Source of the DNA: Ruegeria_B marisflavi
GTDB taxonomy: Bacteria > Pseudomonadota > Alphaproteobacteria > Rhodobacterales > Rhodobacteraceae
Length of the DNA: 64,000 nt
Assembly (NCBI RefSeq): GCF_025673445.1
Contig: NZ_JAOVQN010000001.1
Coordinates: 62,001-126,000 of the forward strand
Direction of reading: 5' to 3'
Positions 1-8,760 of this stretch are shown in pieces. Positions within the stretch are counted from its first letter, which is position 1. Each line of letters starts with the position of its first letter. The position numbers and the translations under genes are program-made. The notes beneath the pieces were generated by a model. The model saw only the letters and a program-made list of their open reading frames with translations, was not told the origin of the DNA and did no database searches.

Positions 1-1008
1 GATATGGCTGCGCACGTTCGGACCATAGAGCAGCGCCGAACCGAGAGCCACCGCCGTCAGCGGATCCCGTCCGCCCGCGCCGGGCTCCAAAGAACTGCCC
101 AGAAAGGTCAAGGGCGACACCCGGTACCAGAGCCCCAGGGTCTCGGGGTCCGCGCTGATCGCCACCTGGGTGTGATCGTCGATCATGTCACCGACATCCC
201 AGTTGATACAGCGCAGGTCCATATGCTCCAGCCGTTCGCGCAGGGGCCCGGCCTCTTCGGGGTCGGCGACATGCACGACCAACAGCGCCCGGTGCAGTGA
301 TCGCAGCGCAAAGCGATGGGCGGTCAGGACCGAGATGAACTCCTTGGCCTGGGTCCAGGCAGACAGCCAGACCGGCCGCCCCCCCAAAGCCGCATTGACG
401 GCCGCCAGCTCGTCTTCCGGCCAGGGCGCCGGGTTCGCACTGACCTGTAACGGAGGCGAAGAGCGCACCTTGGCAGGGGCGACGCCTGCACGGCGCACCT
501 GGCGGGCGGCGGCCTCTCCATTGGTTACGATCAGGTCAAAACAATCCAGAACCGTGCGCGTAAGGTCGGGCAACCACCGGTGCTTGCGCGCGGCCAGGTC
601 GCTTTCGGCAATGTCGATCAGAACCATGGGCAGCCCGGATTGCGCCGCCTGGTCGATCAGGTTCGGTTTCAGCCCGCCGCCGGACCACAGGCACATGTCC
701 GGCGTCCAGTGGTTCAGAAAACGCCGTGCCGACATCGGGTGATCTTCGGGCAGGACCGATACCAGCCCTGTGGTCGACGGCCAATCGTCGGTTCTTGTAT
801 CCCCGGGAATGGTGAACAGTGCCGACAGGTCGGGGCGCAACGTGACAAGGCGCTGGGCCAGATCGCACAGGGCCGGAAAACGGCCACGGTCGGCCACGTG
901 AATCCACAGCAACTCCCCTTCGGGCCGCGACGGCATGTCCTTGCCCGGGGGATGCGCGCCGCGCCAACTGAGCACGCGATAGGCCGTAAGGCTGAGCGAG
1001 CGCGCCAT
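1..1008 (-). CDS. WaaA-like (GT30) Kdo transferase homologue, 3' end outside the window
   Basis: The visible 336 residues read open from an ATG at 1008 to the window edge. The C-terminal half carries SSLEPGAGGRDPLTA followed by a GxN segment, which matches the nucleotide-sugar binding loop of WaaA, the enzyme that moves Kdo from CMP-Kdo to lipid A precursor. GGLKPNLI resembles the WPNL motif of the family. Two things are unusual. The N-terminus lacks the usual membrane anchor. The segment LLWIHVADRGR stands where WaaA has a ...SVGE motif with its catalytic glutamate, so that residue appears to be arginine. It follows cysQ and pmbA on the same strand, so co-transcription is likely. It could be a divergent paralogue rather than the housekeeping enzyme. 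Confidence 0.75.
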   Translation of the reverse strand, partial: MARSLSLTAYRVLSWRGAHPPGKDMPSRPEGELLWIHVADRGRFPALCDLAQRLVTLRPDLSALFTIPGDTRTDDWPSTTGLVSVLPEDHPMSARRFLNHWTPDMCLWSGGGLKPNLIDQAAQSGLPMVLIDIAESDLAARKHRWLPDLTRTVLDCFDLIVTNGEAAARQVRRAGVAPAKVRSSPPLQVSANPAPWPEDELAAVNAALGGRPVWLSAWTQAKEFISVLTAHRFALRSLHRALLVVHVADPEEAGPLRERLEHMDLRCINWDVGDMIDDHTQVAISADPETLGLWYRVSPLTFLGSSLEPGAGGRDPLTAVALGSALLYGPNVRSHI

Positions 1009-1165
1009 GACCTAACGTCTCACCGACACGGGGCGGGCCGTGAAACTGGAAAACGGGTAAAGGGCGCAGGCCATGCGGTCGCTCCGGCGGGTTCGGTTCA
1101 AAATCCGCGGCAACCTAAGGCATCCGCGCTACAGGTCAAGCTTGCCCAATCCCGGCAACACGCGG

Positions 1166-1969
1166 TCAATGGCTTGCAATCCCCAGGCCGGCCGGGTCAA
1201 GCGCCGCCGCCAGCCCGCCATGTACGGTGTTGCCGCCCGCGATCACACCGGCCAGGCGAGGCCGGGCATTGTTGAACCTGAGGGGGGCGCCAAACCGGTC
1301 GGTGCAAAGACCGCCCGCTTCGCGCAGGATCAGGTCACCGGCGGCGATGTCCCATTCCCAACTGGGCCGCAGCGTAAGCATGCCGTCGAACCGGCCTTGC
1401 GCCACCAGCGCCAGCCGGTAGGCCAGCGATGGCCGATAATCGCGTTGGAACACAGGTGGCGTTCGCCCGATCCAGTGTTCCGGTAGCAGATTGGGCCGTG
1501 CGGCCAGAATATGCGCCTGTGCCAGATCGGCAGGGGCTGAAACCTGGATCGGGTCACCGTTCAGAAACGCGCCACCGCCCGCCGCCGCAGAGAACAGCAG
1601 GTCTCGCATCGGCAGATAGATCACCGCCGCTGTCACCACGCCGCGTTCAGCCACCGCCAGAGCATGTGCCCAGGTGCGCGAGCCGTCGGCAAAGCTGCGG
1701 GTGCCGTCGATCGGGTCGACAATGAACACCCGGTCACGATCCAGCCGGGCGCCACTGTCCTCGGTCTCCTCGCTCAGCCAGCCGTATCCGGGCCGGGCGG
1801 TGGGCAGCATCTGCTCCAGCATGGCGTTCACCGCCAGATCCGCCTCGGTCACTGGTCCTGCACCGTCGGGTTTGTCCCAACGCTGCGCCTCGCGGCCCGA
1901 ATACCGGGTCGCGATACGCCCGGCCTCGTGTGCGGCACGGATCAGCAGGTCGAGGTCAGTTTCCGGCAA
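1166..1969 (-). CDS. cysQ: Inositol monophosphatase-family phosphatase, CysQ-like
   Basis: This 267-residue protein belongs to the lithium-sensitive Mg-dependent phosphatases. CysQ members hydrolyse 3'-phosphoadenosine 5'-phosphate, the by-product of sulfate assimilation and sulfotransferase reactions. Metal-binding motifs are visible in order: WLSEET near residue 84, DPIDGTRSF near residue 106, and WEWDIAAGD near residue 204. Its first 14 bases overlap the end of pmbA, so translation is probably coupled. Motifs alone do not separate a PAP phosphatase from an inositol-1-phosphatase; the CysQ label rests on general resemblance. A PAPS-type sulfotransferase at 21378-22136 would produce PAP, which fits but does not prove the assignment. 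Confidence 0.82.
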   Translation of the reverse strand: MPETDLDLLIRAAHEAGRIATRYSGREAQRWDKPDGAGPVTEADLAVNAMLEQMLPTARPGYGWLSEETEDSGARLDRDRVFIVDPIDGTRSFADGSRTWAHALAVAERGVVTAAVIYLPMRDLLFSAAAGGGAFLNGDPIQVSAPADLAQAHILAARPNLLPEHWIGRTPPVFQRDYRPSLAYRLALVAQGRFDGMLTLRPSWEWDIAAGDLILREAGGLCTDRFGAPLRFNNARPRLAGVIAGGNTVHGGLAAALDPAGLGIASH

Positions 1970-3302
1970 GCGTCATCCCCTCGATCAGGATTGACGGCAC
2001 CACCCGCGACAGCCAGGTGCGGGCGTCGTTCGCGGGCACCATCCGCAGCAGCATGTCGCGCAGGTTGCCCGCGATGGTGCATTCGTTGACCGGATAAGCG
2101 ATCTCGCCATTCTCCACCCAGAACCCCGAGGCTCCGCGCGAATAGTCGCCAGTATTGGGGTTGATGGTCGAACCGATCATGGATGTCACCAACAGACCGG
2201 TTCCCATGTCGCGCAACAGGTCGGCCCGGCTGGCTGTTCCTTGGGTCATGGCGATGTTCCAGTTGCTGGGCGAGGGCGGGCCGGAAATGCCACGCGCTGC
2301 GTTTGCGGTCGATCCCATCCCCAGCTTGCGCGCACTGGCTAGATCCAGCGTCCAGCCGGTAAGCACCCCGTTTTCCACGATGGCGCGACGCCGGGTCGCC
2401 AGCCCCTCGGCATCGAAGGGGCGCGAGCCCGAGACACGCGGGCGATGCGGGTCTTCGATCACCGACAGATGAGACGGCAGCACCTGTTCGCCCAGCGCAT
2501 CCTTGAGCCAGGACGATCCGCGCGCAATCGCGGCACCATTGGCCGCACCCAGCAAGTGACCGATCAGAGACGACGAGATGCGTTCGTCGAACAGCACCGG
2601 GAATGTGCCGGTCGCGGGCTTTCGGGCACCTTGCGCGGCAACCGCCCGTTCACCTGCGATGCGCCCGATTTCGGCGGGGTCGCGCAGGTCCGACTGCCAG
2701 CTCCGGCTGTCGCCATCATACTCGCGCTCCATCCCCGTTCCGCTGCCTGAAATCGCCACGCAGGAGATCGAGCGGGATGTACGGCGGTAGCCGCCGGAAA
2801 ACCCGTTTGTCGCCGCGATATGGATGGCATTTGCCCCGTATCCGCCGCCCGCGTCAGAAACCTGCGTCACGCCTTCGACCGCCAGCGCTGCGGCCTCGGC
2901 CGCCAGCGCATCCTGCATCAGGGCCTCGGCGGTGGGTTCGGGGGCGGGATCACACAGATCCAGAGCGTCTGCATCAAGGTTTCGGCAAATCTCCGACGGG
3001 TCAGCCAGCCCGGCATAGGGGTCCTCTGGCGCCTCGCGTGCCATGGCCACCGCCCGTTCGGCCATCGCGGCCAAGGTCTCGGGCCGACTGTCGGAACTCG
3101 ACACGATGGCCTGGCGCTTGCCGATGAACACCCGCAACCCCAGATCGGTGCCCTCAGAGCGTTCGGCGTGTTCCAGCGCGCCGCCACGCACCTCGACCGA
3201 GACCGATGTGCCTTGGGTGACCATCGCATCGGCGGCCTCGGCCCCCGCCTTGCGGGCCGCATCCAGAAGTGCGTCGCTGATTTCCTCTACGGTACGCGGC
3301 AT
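1956..3302 (-). CDS. pmbA: TldE/PmbA-family metalloprotease subunit
   Basis: PmbA (TldE) partners TldD in a protease that matures small peptides such as microcins and degrades CcdA in E. coli. The 448-residue product has the family layout, including a C-terminal core with STINPNTGDYSRGASGFWVE and the NECTIAGN segment. An in-frame ATG lies five codons upstream at 3317. I chose 3302 because AGGAGGGG at 3305-3312 sits correctly before it and would otherwise lie inside the gene. TldE itself lacks the zinc-binding motif of TldD, and no tldD is in the window. The gene heads the leftward set pmbA-cysQ-waaA-like. Confidence 0.87.
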   Translation of the reverse strand: MPRTVEEISDALLDAARKAGAEAADAMVTQGTSVSVEVRGGALEHAERSEGTDLGLRVFIGKRQAIVSSSDSRPETLAAMAERAVAMAREAPEDPYAGLADPSEICRNLDADALDLCDPAPEPTAEALMQDALAAEAAALAVEGVTQVSDAGGGYGANAIHIAATNGFSGGYRRTSRSISCVAISGSGTGMEREYDGDSRSWQSDLRDPAEIGRIAGERAVAAQGARKPATGTFPVLFDERISSSLIGHLLGAANGAAIARGSSWLKDALGEQVLPSHLSVIEDPHRPRVSGSRPFDAEGLATRRRAIVENGVLTGWTLDLASARKLGMGSTANAARGISGPPSPSNWNIAMTQGTASRADLLRDMGTGLLVTSMIGSTINPNTGDYSRGASGFWVENGEIAYPVNECTIAGNLRDMLLRMVPANDARTWLSRVVPSILIEGMTLAGN

Positions 3303-3375
3303 GGCCCCTCCTGTCATCCTGTCACCGAGGTAGCCGCCGACTGGGCCTGCTGCAAGCCCTACGCTGCGAATTGAC

Positions 3376-3400
3376 GAACCGGGCGCTTTGCGCCCGGTTC
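3376..3400 (-). terminator. Hairpin downstream of the DUF2125 gene
   Basis: A perfect 10-bp stem, GAACCGGGCG paired with CGCCCGGTTC around a 5-base loop, begins 15 bases past the DUF2125 stop codon. On the leftward transcript it is followed by GTCAATT rather than a long U run, so termination may be weak or the hairpin may only protect the 3' end. Confidence 0.5.
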
Positions 3401-3414
3401 CCAGAGTTTTCAGG

Positions 3415-4941
3415 TCACTTGATCCGCTGGCCGTTGGCCATGATATGGCCCTGCTTGTTGATCTCGATCGTCGAGTTCAGAGTGTCGGGCGCGTCGCCTG
3501 GCACCGCTAGCATACCCATCATCATCCGCGCGCCCATCGCGTCCTGGTCAGAAACAAAACCCATCGCGATCAACTTGTCGATCAGCGCATTTGCCCCCAC
3601 CAGTGTAAGGTTGGCGACACCCGAGGGCGCGGGCATCCCGTCGAAACTCTCCAGGTCGCTGTTGTCGAACTCGAACGCGCCGGTACCGGTCAGCTTGGCG
3701 CCCACCATCGACACCAGCAGCTGGTTGATTTTCAACGTGTTCAGCTCGCCCGGCGCGGCGCCGGTCGCTTCCAGCGTCTCGGCAACGGCGGGGTCAAGGA
3801 AATCGACCAGAACCTTGGCAGTTCCCGTCAGATCGAGCGCAATGGTTGCCGGATCACGCGGCAGCGCCCCGGCGGGGTCGAACATGCCCCAGATCATGTC
3901 GGACATGGTGAAATCGGTCAGGTTCATGCCCAGGCCAAAGGGTTGCGGCGCATCGCCTGCCTGCACCGGAATATCCAGCTTGAAACCCGTCTTCGCCATC
4001 GCCAGATCGATCGGGAATGGCAGCTCTTGCGTGGTGATTGACATCTCGGCCCCGTTTCCGGTCAGGTCGTAGACGACATGCGAAGCGTTCATTGCGATCC
4101 GGAAATCGCCCCCCTGCGATTTAGAGGCAAAGGCAAAGGTCTCGCCGTCGCCGCTGCCATTCATCGTCCCGTTACCAGCCGTGTAGCTCAGCGTGCCGTC
4201 AAAGGCGAAACCCGACTTCAGCATGTTCGAGAAGTTGGCGGCATCGAAATCGGTCGGGATGGTGCCACTGCCGGCATAGGTAATGCCGCTCATGGCGCCG
4301 TTGAAGGTGCCGGCATCGTCGGATTCGGGGTCGTCGAAGGACAGCGCATAGCTCATCCCATCGGCGGTGAAATTCTGCACCATGTCACGCATCGCGCCGA
4401 TCTTCATCTGCGAGGTTCCGGCCACGCCGGTGATGTCCATCGACGCGGTAATCGCGCCTTCGGGCATCGCTTCGCCGTCGGCCTCCAGCGCGGCGAGGCT
4501 GACCGTCACTTGATCCGCCGAATAGCTATAGGTCATGTCCTCGGGGGCACCGGATACGACCATCGACATGTTGCGGTTCAGATAGTTCACCGTTCCCTTG
4601 ACCGCGTCCTCGCCTTCTGGGGTCACCACGAAATTGATCGGGAACTCTTCGGGCAGGACGATGCGCACGGTTCCATCGCCCTGGTCCGTCAGGCTCATTT
4701 CCGGCAAGGTCACGGCCAGCGCGCCTTCGGCGTCAGGGATCTGCATATTCATCGACATGCCCGAAATCGTCAGCGTATTGCCTGAGCGGCTTTCGGTTCC
4801 GGAAACCTCGTAACCCATTCCGCCAAGATAAGCTTTCCAGTCGGCCCAGACCTGGTCGGCACTCAGGTCGGCCCAGGCGCATTGGGTTGCGATGGTATAG
4901 GCGATAACGGCGCCCGACGTGCGGCGAAGGAAAACGGACAT
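3415..4941 (-). CDS. DUF2125-type secreted protein
   Basis: The 508-residue product begins with arginines and a hydrophobic segment ending near AWA-D at about residue 25, a likely signal peptide, so it probably acts in the periplasm or outer membrane. The rest is beta-rich and threonine/serine-rich with many Met-Ser pairs and resembles the alphaproteobacterial DUF2125 family, whose function is unknown. An upstream in-frame ATG exists at 4971. I prefer 4941 because GAGAGG lies 8 bases before it and because the signal peptide then starts cleanly. It stands alone between pmbA and a divergent SDR gene and is followed by a hairpin. Confidence 0.75.
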   Translation of the reverse strand: MSVFLRRTSGAVIAYTIATQCAWADLSADQVWADWKAYLGGMGYEVSGTESRSGNTLTISGMSMNMQIPDAEGALAVTLPEMSLTDQGDGTVRIVLPEEFPINFVVTPEGEDAVKGTVNYLNRNMSMVVSGAPEDMTYSYSADQVTVSLAALEADGEAMPEGAITASMDITGVAGTSQMKIGAMRDMVQNFTADGMSYALSFDDPESDDAGTFNGAMSGITYAGSGTIPTDFDAANFSNMLKSGFAFDGTLSYTAGNGTMNGSGDGETFAFASKSQGGDFRIAMNASHVVYDLTGNGAEMSITTQELPFPIDLAMAKTGFKLDIPVQAGDAPQPFGLGMNLTDFTMSDMIWGMFDPAGALPRDPATIALDLTGTAKVLVDFLDPAVAETLEATGAAPGELNTLKINQLLVSMVGAKLTGTGAFEFDNSDLESFDGMPAPSGVANLTLVGANALIDKLIAMGFVSDQDAMGARMMMGMLAVPGDAPDTLNSTIEINKQGHIMANGQRIK

Positions 4942-5068
4942 TCCAAGAACCTCTCTGGATAAATATCGCATCTATCGTCGGTTGCGATGCGGCGGGCGTC
5001 AAGGGGGCAACCGCTGGACCCTTTCCCCGTGCCAGAGTAGAACTCGACCGGAATTGAGGGAGATTTGA

Positions 5069-5821
5069 ATGACCGACATGCAGGGAAAAACCGTTCTGAT
5101 CACCGGTGCCAGCCGCGGAATCGGGGCCGAGGCCGGGCGAATCTTTGCCGAGGCGGGCGCCAATGTGGTGCTGCTCGCTCGCAGCGCCGACGCCGTGGCC
5201 ACGCTGGCCACGGAGCTAGGCGACCAGGCGATGCCGCTGGCCTGCGACGTGGCCGATGCCGGACAGGTGGCCGGGGCGGTGAATGCCACGGTGGCGCGGT
5301 TCGGCGGTCTGGATGTCCTGATCAACAATGCCGGTGTCGTCGAACCGATCTCGCATCTGGCCAGTTCCGACCCGGCCGGTTGGAGCCACGCGATCGATAT
5401 CAACCTCAAGGGCGTCTACTATGGCATGCGCGCGGCATTGCCGGTGATGCGCAAGGCGGGTGGTGGAACCATCCTGACGGTCAGTTCGGGCGCGGCGCAT
5501 AACCCGGTCGAGGCCTGGAGCCATTATTGCGCCTCCAAGGCGGGTGCGGCGATGCTCACCTCCTGCCTGCATCTGGAAGAGGCGCATCACGGCATCCGCG
5601 CGATGGGCCTGTCCCCGGGCACCGTTGCCACCCAGATGCAGCGCGAGATCAAGAGCTCGGGCATCAACCCGGTCAGCCAGCTGGACTGGTCGGCGCATGT
5701 CCCCGCCGACTGGCCCGCACGCACGCTGCTGTGGATGTGCGGCGCGGATGCGGACGAATTCCGGGGCACCGAGATCTCCCTGCGCGACGAGACCATTCGC
5801 CGCCGGGTCGGCCTGATATGA
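5069..5821 (+). CDS. SDR-family NAD(P)-dependent oxidoreductase
   Basis: A classical 250-residue short-chain dehydrogenase. The Rossmann glycine motif TGASRGIG is near residue 13, NNAG near residue 87, and the catalytic pair YCASK near residue 153, with serines just upstream. It should oxidise or reduce a hydroxyl/keto substrate in the cytoplasm; the substrate cannot be read from sequence. GGGAG lies 7 bases before the ATG. Its TGA overlaps the ATG of the crotonase-like gene as ATGA, and that gene overlaps the VOC gene in the same way, so the three proteins are probably made together. Confidence 0.9.
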   Translation: MTDMQGKTVLITGASRGIGAEAGRIFAEAGANVVLLARSADAVATLATELGDQAMPLACDVADAGQVAGAVNATVARFGGLDVLINNAGVVEPISHLASSDPAGWSHAIDINLKGVYYGMRAALPVMRKAGGGTILTVSSGAAHNPVEAWSHYCASKAGAAMLTSCLHLEEAHHGIRAMGLSPGTVATQMQREIKSSGINPVSQLDWSAHVPADWPARTLLWMCGADADEFRGTEISLRDETIRRRVGLI

Positions 5822-6426
5822 TCGAGCTGGAGCAGGACGGCGGTCTGTGGACCGTCACGCTGAACCGCCCCGACAAGGCCAATTCGCTGACCGTGGCCAT
5901 GTTGGAGCGGCTGGTCGAGATCGCCGAAGCGGCGGGCGAGGCGCGGGCGCTGATCCTGACCGGGCGCGGCAAGGTGTTCAGCGCCGGTGCCGATCTGGAG
6001 GCGGCGCGCGCCGGTCTCGCCACTTCGGACCTGTGGGAGAGGCTTTCAGGTGCCATTGCAGCTCTGCCCTGCCTCACCGTCGCGGCCCTGAACGGGACCC
6101 TGGCGGGTGGCGCCAACGGCATGGCGCTGGCCTGCGACCTGCGCATCGCGGTGCCCGAGGCGAAATTCTTCTACCCGGTGATGAAGCTCGGCTTTCTGCC
6201 GCGGCCGTCGGACCCGGCGCGCATGGCGGCGCTGATCGGCCCGGCCCGGACGCGGCTGATCCTGATGGCGGGGCAGAAGATCACCGCGCAGGAGGCCTAT
6301 GATTTTGGTCTCGTGGACCGGATCGTGCCTTCCGACCAGTTGATGGAGACCGCCCGGTCGCTGGTAGCTGATTCGGTTACCGCCGACCCGGACATCGCGG
6401 CTGGGATCGCAGCCCTCTGTCCATGA
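5818..6426 (+). CDS. Crotonase-superfamily protein lacking both catalytic glutamates
   Basis: The 202-residue product matches the crotonase core (NRPDKANSL, LTGRGKVFSAGADL, NGTLAGGANGMALACDLRIA) but ends about 55 residues short of a normal enoyl-CoA hydratase, so the C-terminal helices are cut down. Aligned by eye to rat hydratase, the positions of Glu144 and Glu164 are glycine and valine. Hydration of enoyl-CoA by the usual mechanism is therefore unlikely. The oxyanion-hole segments SAGAD and AGGANG remain, so an isomerase, hydrolase or binding role is possible. The start is the ATG inside the ATGA overlap with the SDR gene. An open frame extends further upstream but only inside the SDR gene. 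Confidence 0.8.
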   Translation: MIELEQDGGLWTVTLNRPDKANSLTVAMLERLVEIAEAAGEARALILTGRGKVFSAGADLEAARAGLATSDLWERLSGAIAALPCLTVAALNGTLAGGANGMALACDLRIAVPEAKFFYPVMKLGFLPRPSDPARMAALIGPARTRLILMAGQKITAQEAYDFGLVDRIVPSDQLMETARSLVADSVTADPDIAAGIAALCP

Positions 6427-7160
6427 GGTTGGCCGCCCTCCACCTGCGCGCCGCCGATCCGGCGGCGCTCGCGGGGTTTTATCGCGACACTCTCGGCATG
6501 ACCGCCAGTAAACGGGGCGAGGCGTGGCATGTCGGCTATGGCGGGCCAGATGCCGACCTGATCCTGCTGGCCGGTGGCGGCGGGTATCAGCATGATCGTG
6601 GCCAGCGGTATTGGAAGATCGGCATAACCCTGCCGGATGTGGACCTTGCCGTACAAGCGCTGCGGGCGCAGGGCGTCGCCGTCAGCGACCCGCGCCAGTT
6701 CGGCGACATCGGATACATGTGCCACCTGACCGACCCCGAAGGCTTCGTCATCGAGCTGTTGCAACAGGATTTCGAGGGCAACCGGCCGCCTGGGGCGGCC
6801 GATCCTTCGGCACCGTTCGCCGCGGCGACCTTGGCCCATATCACCTTGCGCAGCGGCGATATCGCCCGGGACGAGGCGATCTGCCGAGGGCTTGGGATGA
6901 CCCTTCTGTCGGTGCAGGAGGTGGCCGACCATGGGTTCGATCTTTTCTTTTTCGGCTTCAGCGCACAAACCCCGCCGGACCCCGACCTCTGGTCGGTGGC
7001 GAACCGCGAATGGCTGTGGAAACGCCCATATACGCTGATCGAGTTTCAGCATGTCGAGGGGGCGGAATTCACGCCGGTCCCGGCGCTGGCCGGCATCGGC
7101 GTCGAGGGGCTGACAGCCACCGGCCTTGACCTGCGCGGCACGCCGCTGTTGCCATCGTGA
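6423..7160 (+). CDS. Two-domain VOC (glyoxalase/dioxygenase superfamily) protein
   Basis: The 245 residues contain two VOC modules, roughly residues 1-115 and 135-215. The first has FYRDTLGM near residue 19 and DPEGFVIELLQ near residue 103, typical of the paired beta-alpha-beta-beta-beta folds that hold a divalent metal. Members include glyoxalase I, extradiol dioxygenases and methylmalonyl-CoA epimerase, and the sequence does not say which. It overlaps the crotonase-like gene by ATGA and ends the SDR-crotonase-VOC set. The combination suggests processing of a small acyl or keto compound, which is an inference from neighbours only. Confidence 0.8.
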   Translation: MRLAALHLRAADPAALAGFYRDTLGMTASKRGEAWHVGYGGPDADLILLAGGGGYQHDRGQRYWKIGITLPDVDLAVQALRAQGVAVSDPRQFGDIGYMCHLTDPEGFVIELLQQDFEGNRPPGAADPSAPFAAATLAHITLRSGDIARDEAICRGLGMTLLSVQEVADHGFDLFFFGFSAQTPPDPDLWSVANREWLWKRPYTLIEFQHVEGAEFTPVPALAGIGVEGLTATGLDLRGTPLLPS

Positions 7161-7469
7161 TCAGCGTCCCCGGCGCTTGCCCGGAACCTTTGATCGGAAT
7201 CCTGGCGGGCGCTTGCTGACCCACTCCAGGAACCGTTCCAGCCGGGGATGCGTGCGCAACGCCTCAATCGTGTGAAACCTGCGCGCCAGTTCCGCTTCGG
7301 TCAGGGTCGCGTGCACCTCCTTGTGGCAGATCTGGTGCAACAGCACCGTCGGCCCGCCCTTGCCGCCCTTGAGCCGGGGGATCAGGTGATGCAGGCTGCC
7401 GCCTCCATCCGGGATCGGGCGGTCGCACAGCGGGCAGACTGGCGCGCTCTTGTCTTCGGTGTCCGTCAT
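7161..7469 (-). CDS. HNH-type endonuclease-like protein
   Basis: A 102-residue protein with CPLCDRP near residue 12, HHLIPR near residue 28 and HQICHKEVH near residue 46. This gives the zinc cysteines and histidines of the small HNH nuclease fold. The C-terminal half is basic (KRPPGFRSKVPGKRRGR), which fits nucleic-acid binding. The frame is open for 82 codons further upstream, but that part overlaps the divergent flavoprotein gene, so the ATG at 7469 was chosen. No restriction or mobile genes lie nearby, so its biological role is unclear. Confidence 0.78.
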   Translation of the reverse strand: MTDTEDKSAPVCPLCDRPIPDGGGSLHHLIPRLKGGKGGPTVLLHQICHKEVHATLTEAELARRFHTIEALRTHPRLERFLEWVSKRPPGFRSKVPGKRRGR

Positions 7470-7527
7470 GGGCAAGAGGATGCACCACCACGCGACCGGT
7501 GCAAATAGGGACGGCAGGAAGGGCGAC

Positions 7528-8760
7528 ATGCAGATATCGGCCGAAACGGAACGACATGCCGTGAAACCGGCTCTGGTCATCGGCGCCGGGCCTGCGGGCC
7601 TTATGGCGGCGGGCGAACTGGCCCGTGCCGGTTTGCCGGTGGTGGTGGCCGAGGCGAAACCCTCGGTCGCGCGCAAGTTCCTGATGGCGGGAAAATCCGG
7701 GCTGAATCTGACCAAGAACGAACCGTTCGAACAGCTTCTTTCCGCCTATGGCAATGCTGCTGGTTGGCTACGCCCGATGTTGGCCGAATTTGACGCCGAG
7801 GCGGTGCAGCACTGGGCGCAGGATCTTGGGCAGGAGCTGTTCACTGGCTCCACCGGGCGGGTGTTTCCCAAGGTGATGAAGGCCTCGCCGCTGTTGCGGG
7901 CCTGGCTGACCGAGCTGGCGGCGCAGGGGATGGATATCCGCACCCGCTGGCGCTGGATCGGCTGGGATGGGGATGCGTTCGTTTTCGACACTCCCATCGG
8001 CGCGCAGCAGATCCAACCCGTTGTCACCGTTCTGGCGCTGGGCGGGTCAAGCTGGGCGCGGCTTGGCTCGGACGGGCAATGGGCCGGGCTGTTGGCGTCA
8101 CGAGGGGTGGAGCTCTCGCCGTTTGCGCCTGCCAATGCCGGATTGCTGGTCAATTGGTCCGATTACATGACCCAGCATATCGGCCAGCCGGTCAAGAATG
8201 TCGCCTGGCAGGCCGGTGCACTGTCCAGCCGGGGCGAAGCAGTGATTTCCGCCCGCGGGCTTGAAGGCGGCGGCATCTATTCGGTCTCGACCGCCGTGCG
8301 CGATGGTGCGGCGCTGACGGTGGATCTCTTTCCCGATCTTGCAGAGGCCGAGCTGTCGCGCAGGCTGACGAAACCGCGCGGCAAGGCCAGCCTTTCGGCG
8401 CATCTGCGCAAATCCCTTAGGCTGTCCGGCGTGCGTGCGGCGCTGCTGATGGAATTCGGTCGCCCCTTGCCCCAACACCCTCCGGCGCTGGCGGCAATGC
8501 TCAAGGCGCTGCCGGTCCGACATGCCGGGACGCGCCCGATGGACGAGGCGATTTCGACCGCAGGCGGTGTGGCGCGCACGGCCTTGGACGACGCCCTGAT
8601 GCTCCGGGCGCTGCCGGGCGTTTTCTGCTCAGGCGAGATGCTGGATTGGGAGGCGCCTACCGGCGGCTACCTGCTGACGGGCTGTTTTGCGACCGGCCGC
8701 TGGGCCGGCCGCGCGGCGGCAAGTTGGGCTCAGGCCGGGGTCAGCGCGCCCATACGCTGA
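7528..8760 (+). CDS. HI0933/BaiN-type NAD(P)/FAD-dependent oxidoreductase
   Basis: The 410-residue protein has an N-terminal dinucleotide-binding motif (VIGAGPAGLMAAGELA near residue 15) and the family hallmark GKSGLNLTKNE near residue 62. The C-terminus contains STAGGV and GEMLDWEAPTGGYLL, typical of the HI0933-like flavoproteins. These include bile-acid reductase BaiN, but most members have unknown substrates. The start at 7528 follows GGAAGG; earlier in-frame starts lack a ribosome site and cross the HNH promoter region. Its last 31 bases overlap the convergent glutathione transferase gene. Confidence 0.85.
   Translation: MQISAETERHAVKPALVIGAGPAGLMAAGELARAGLPVVVAEAKPSVARKFLMAGKSGLNLTKNEPFEQLLSAYGNAAGWLRPMLAEFDAEAVQHWAQDLGQELFTGSTGRVFPKVMKASPLLRAWLTELAAQGMDIRTRWRWIGWDGDAFVFDTPIGAQQIQPVVTVLALGGSSWARLGSDGQWAGLLASRGVELSPFAPANAGLLVNWSDYMTQHIGQPVKNVAWQAGALSSRGEAVISARGLEGGGIYSVSTAVRDGAALTVDLFPDLAEAELSRRLTKPRGKASLSAHLRKSLRLSGVRAALLMEFGRPLPQHPPALAAMLKALPVRHAGTRPMDEAISTAGGVARTALDDALMLRALPGVFCSGEMLDWEAPTGGYLLTGCFATGRWAGRAAASWAQAGVSAPIR

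Noticed and set aside
1009..1165. Possible small gene between cysQ and the WaaA-like gene
   Set aside because: The 157-base gap has no open frame of convincing length or composition, although a DUF4170 gene is often found at this position in relatives.
5527..5817. 97-codon N-terminal extension of the crotonase-like gene
   Set aside because: It overlaps the SDR gene in another frame and has no family similarity; the ATG in the ATGA overlap is the natural start.
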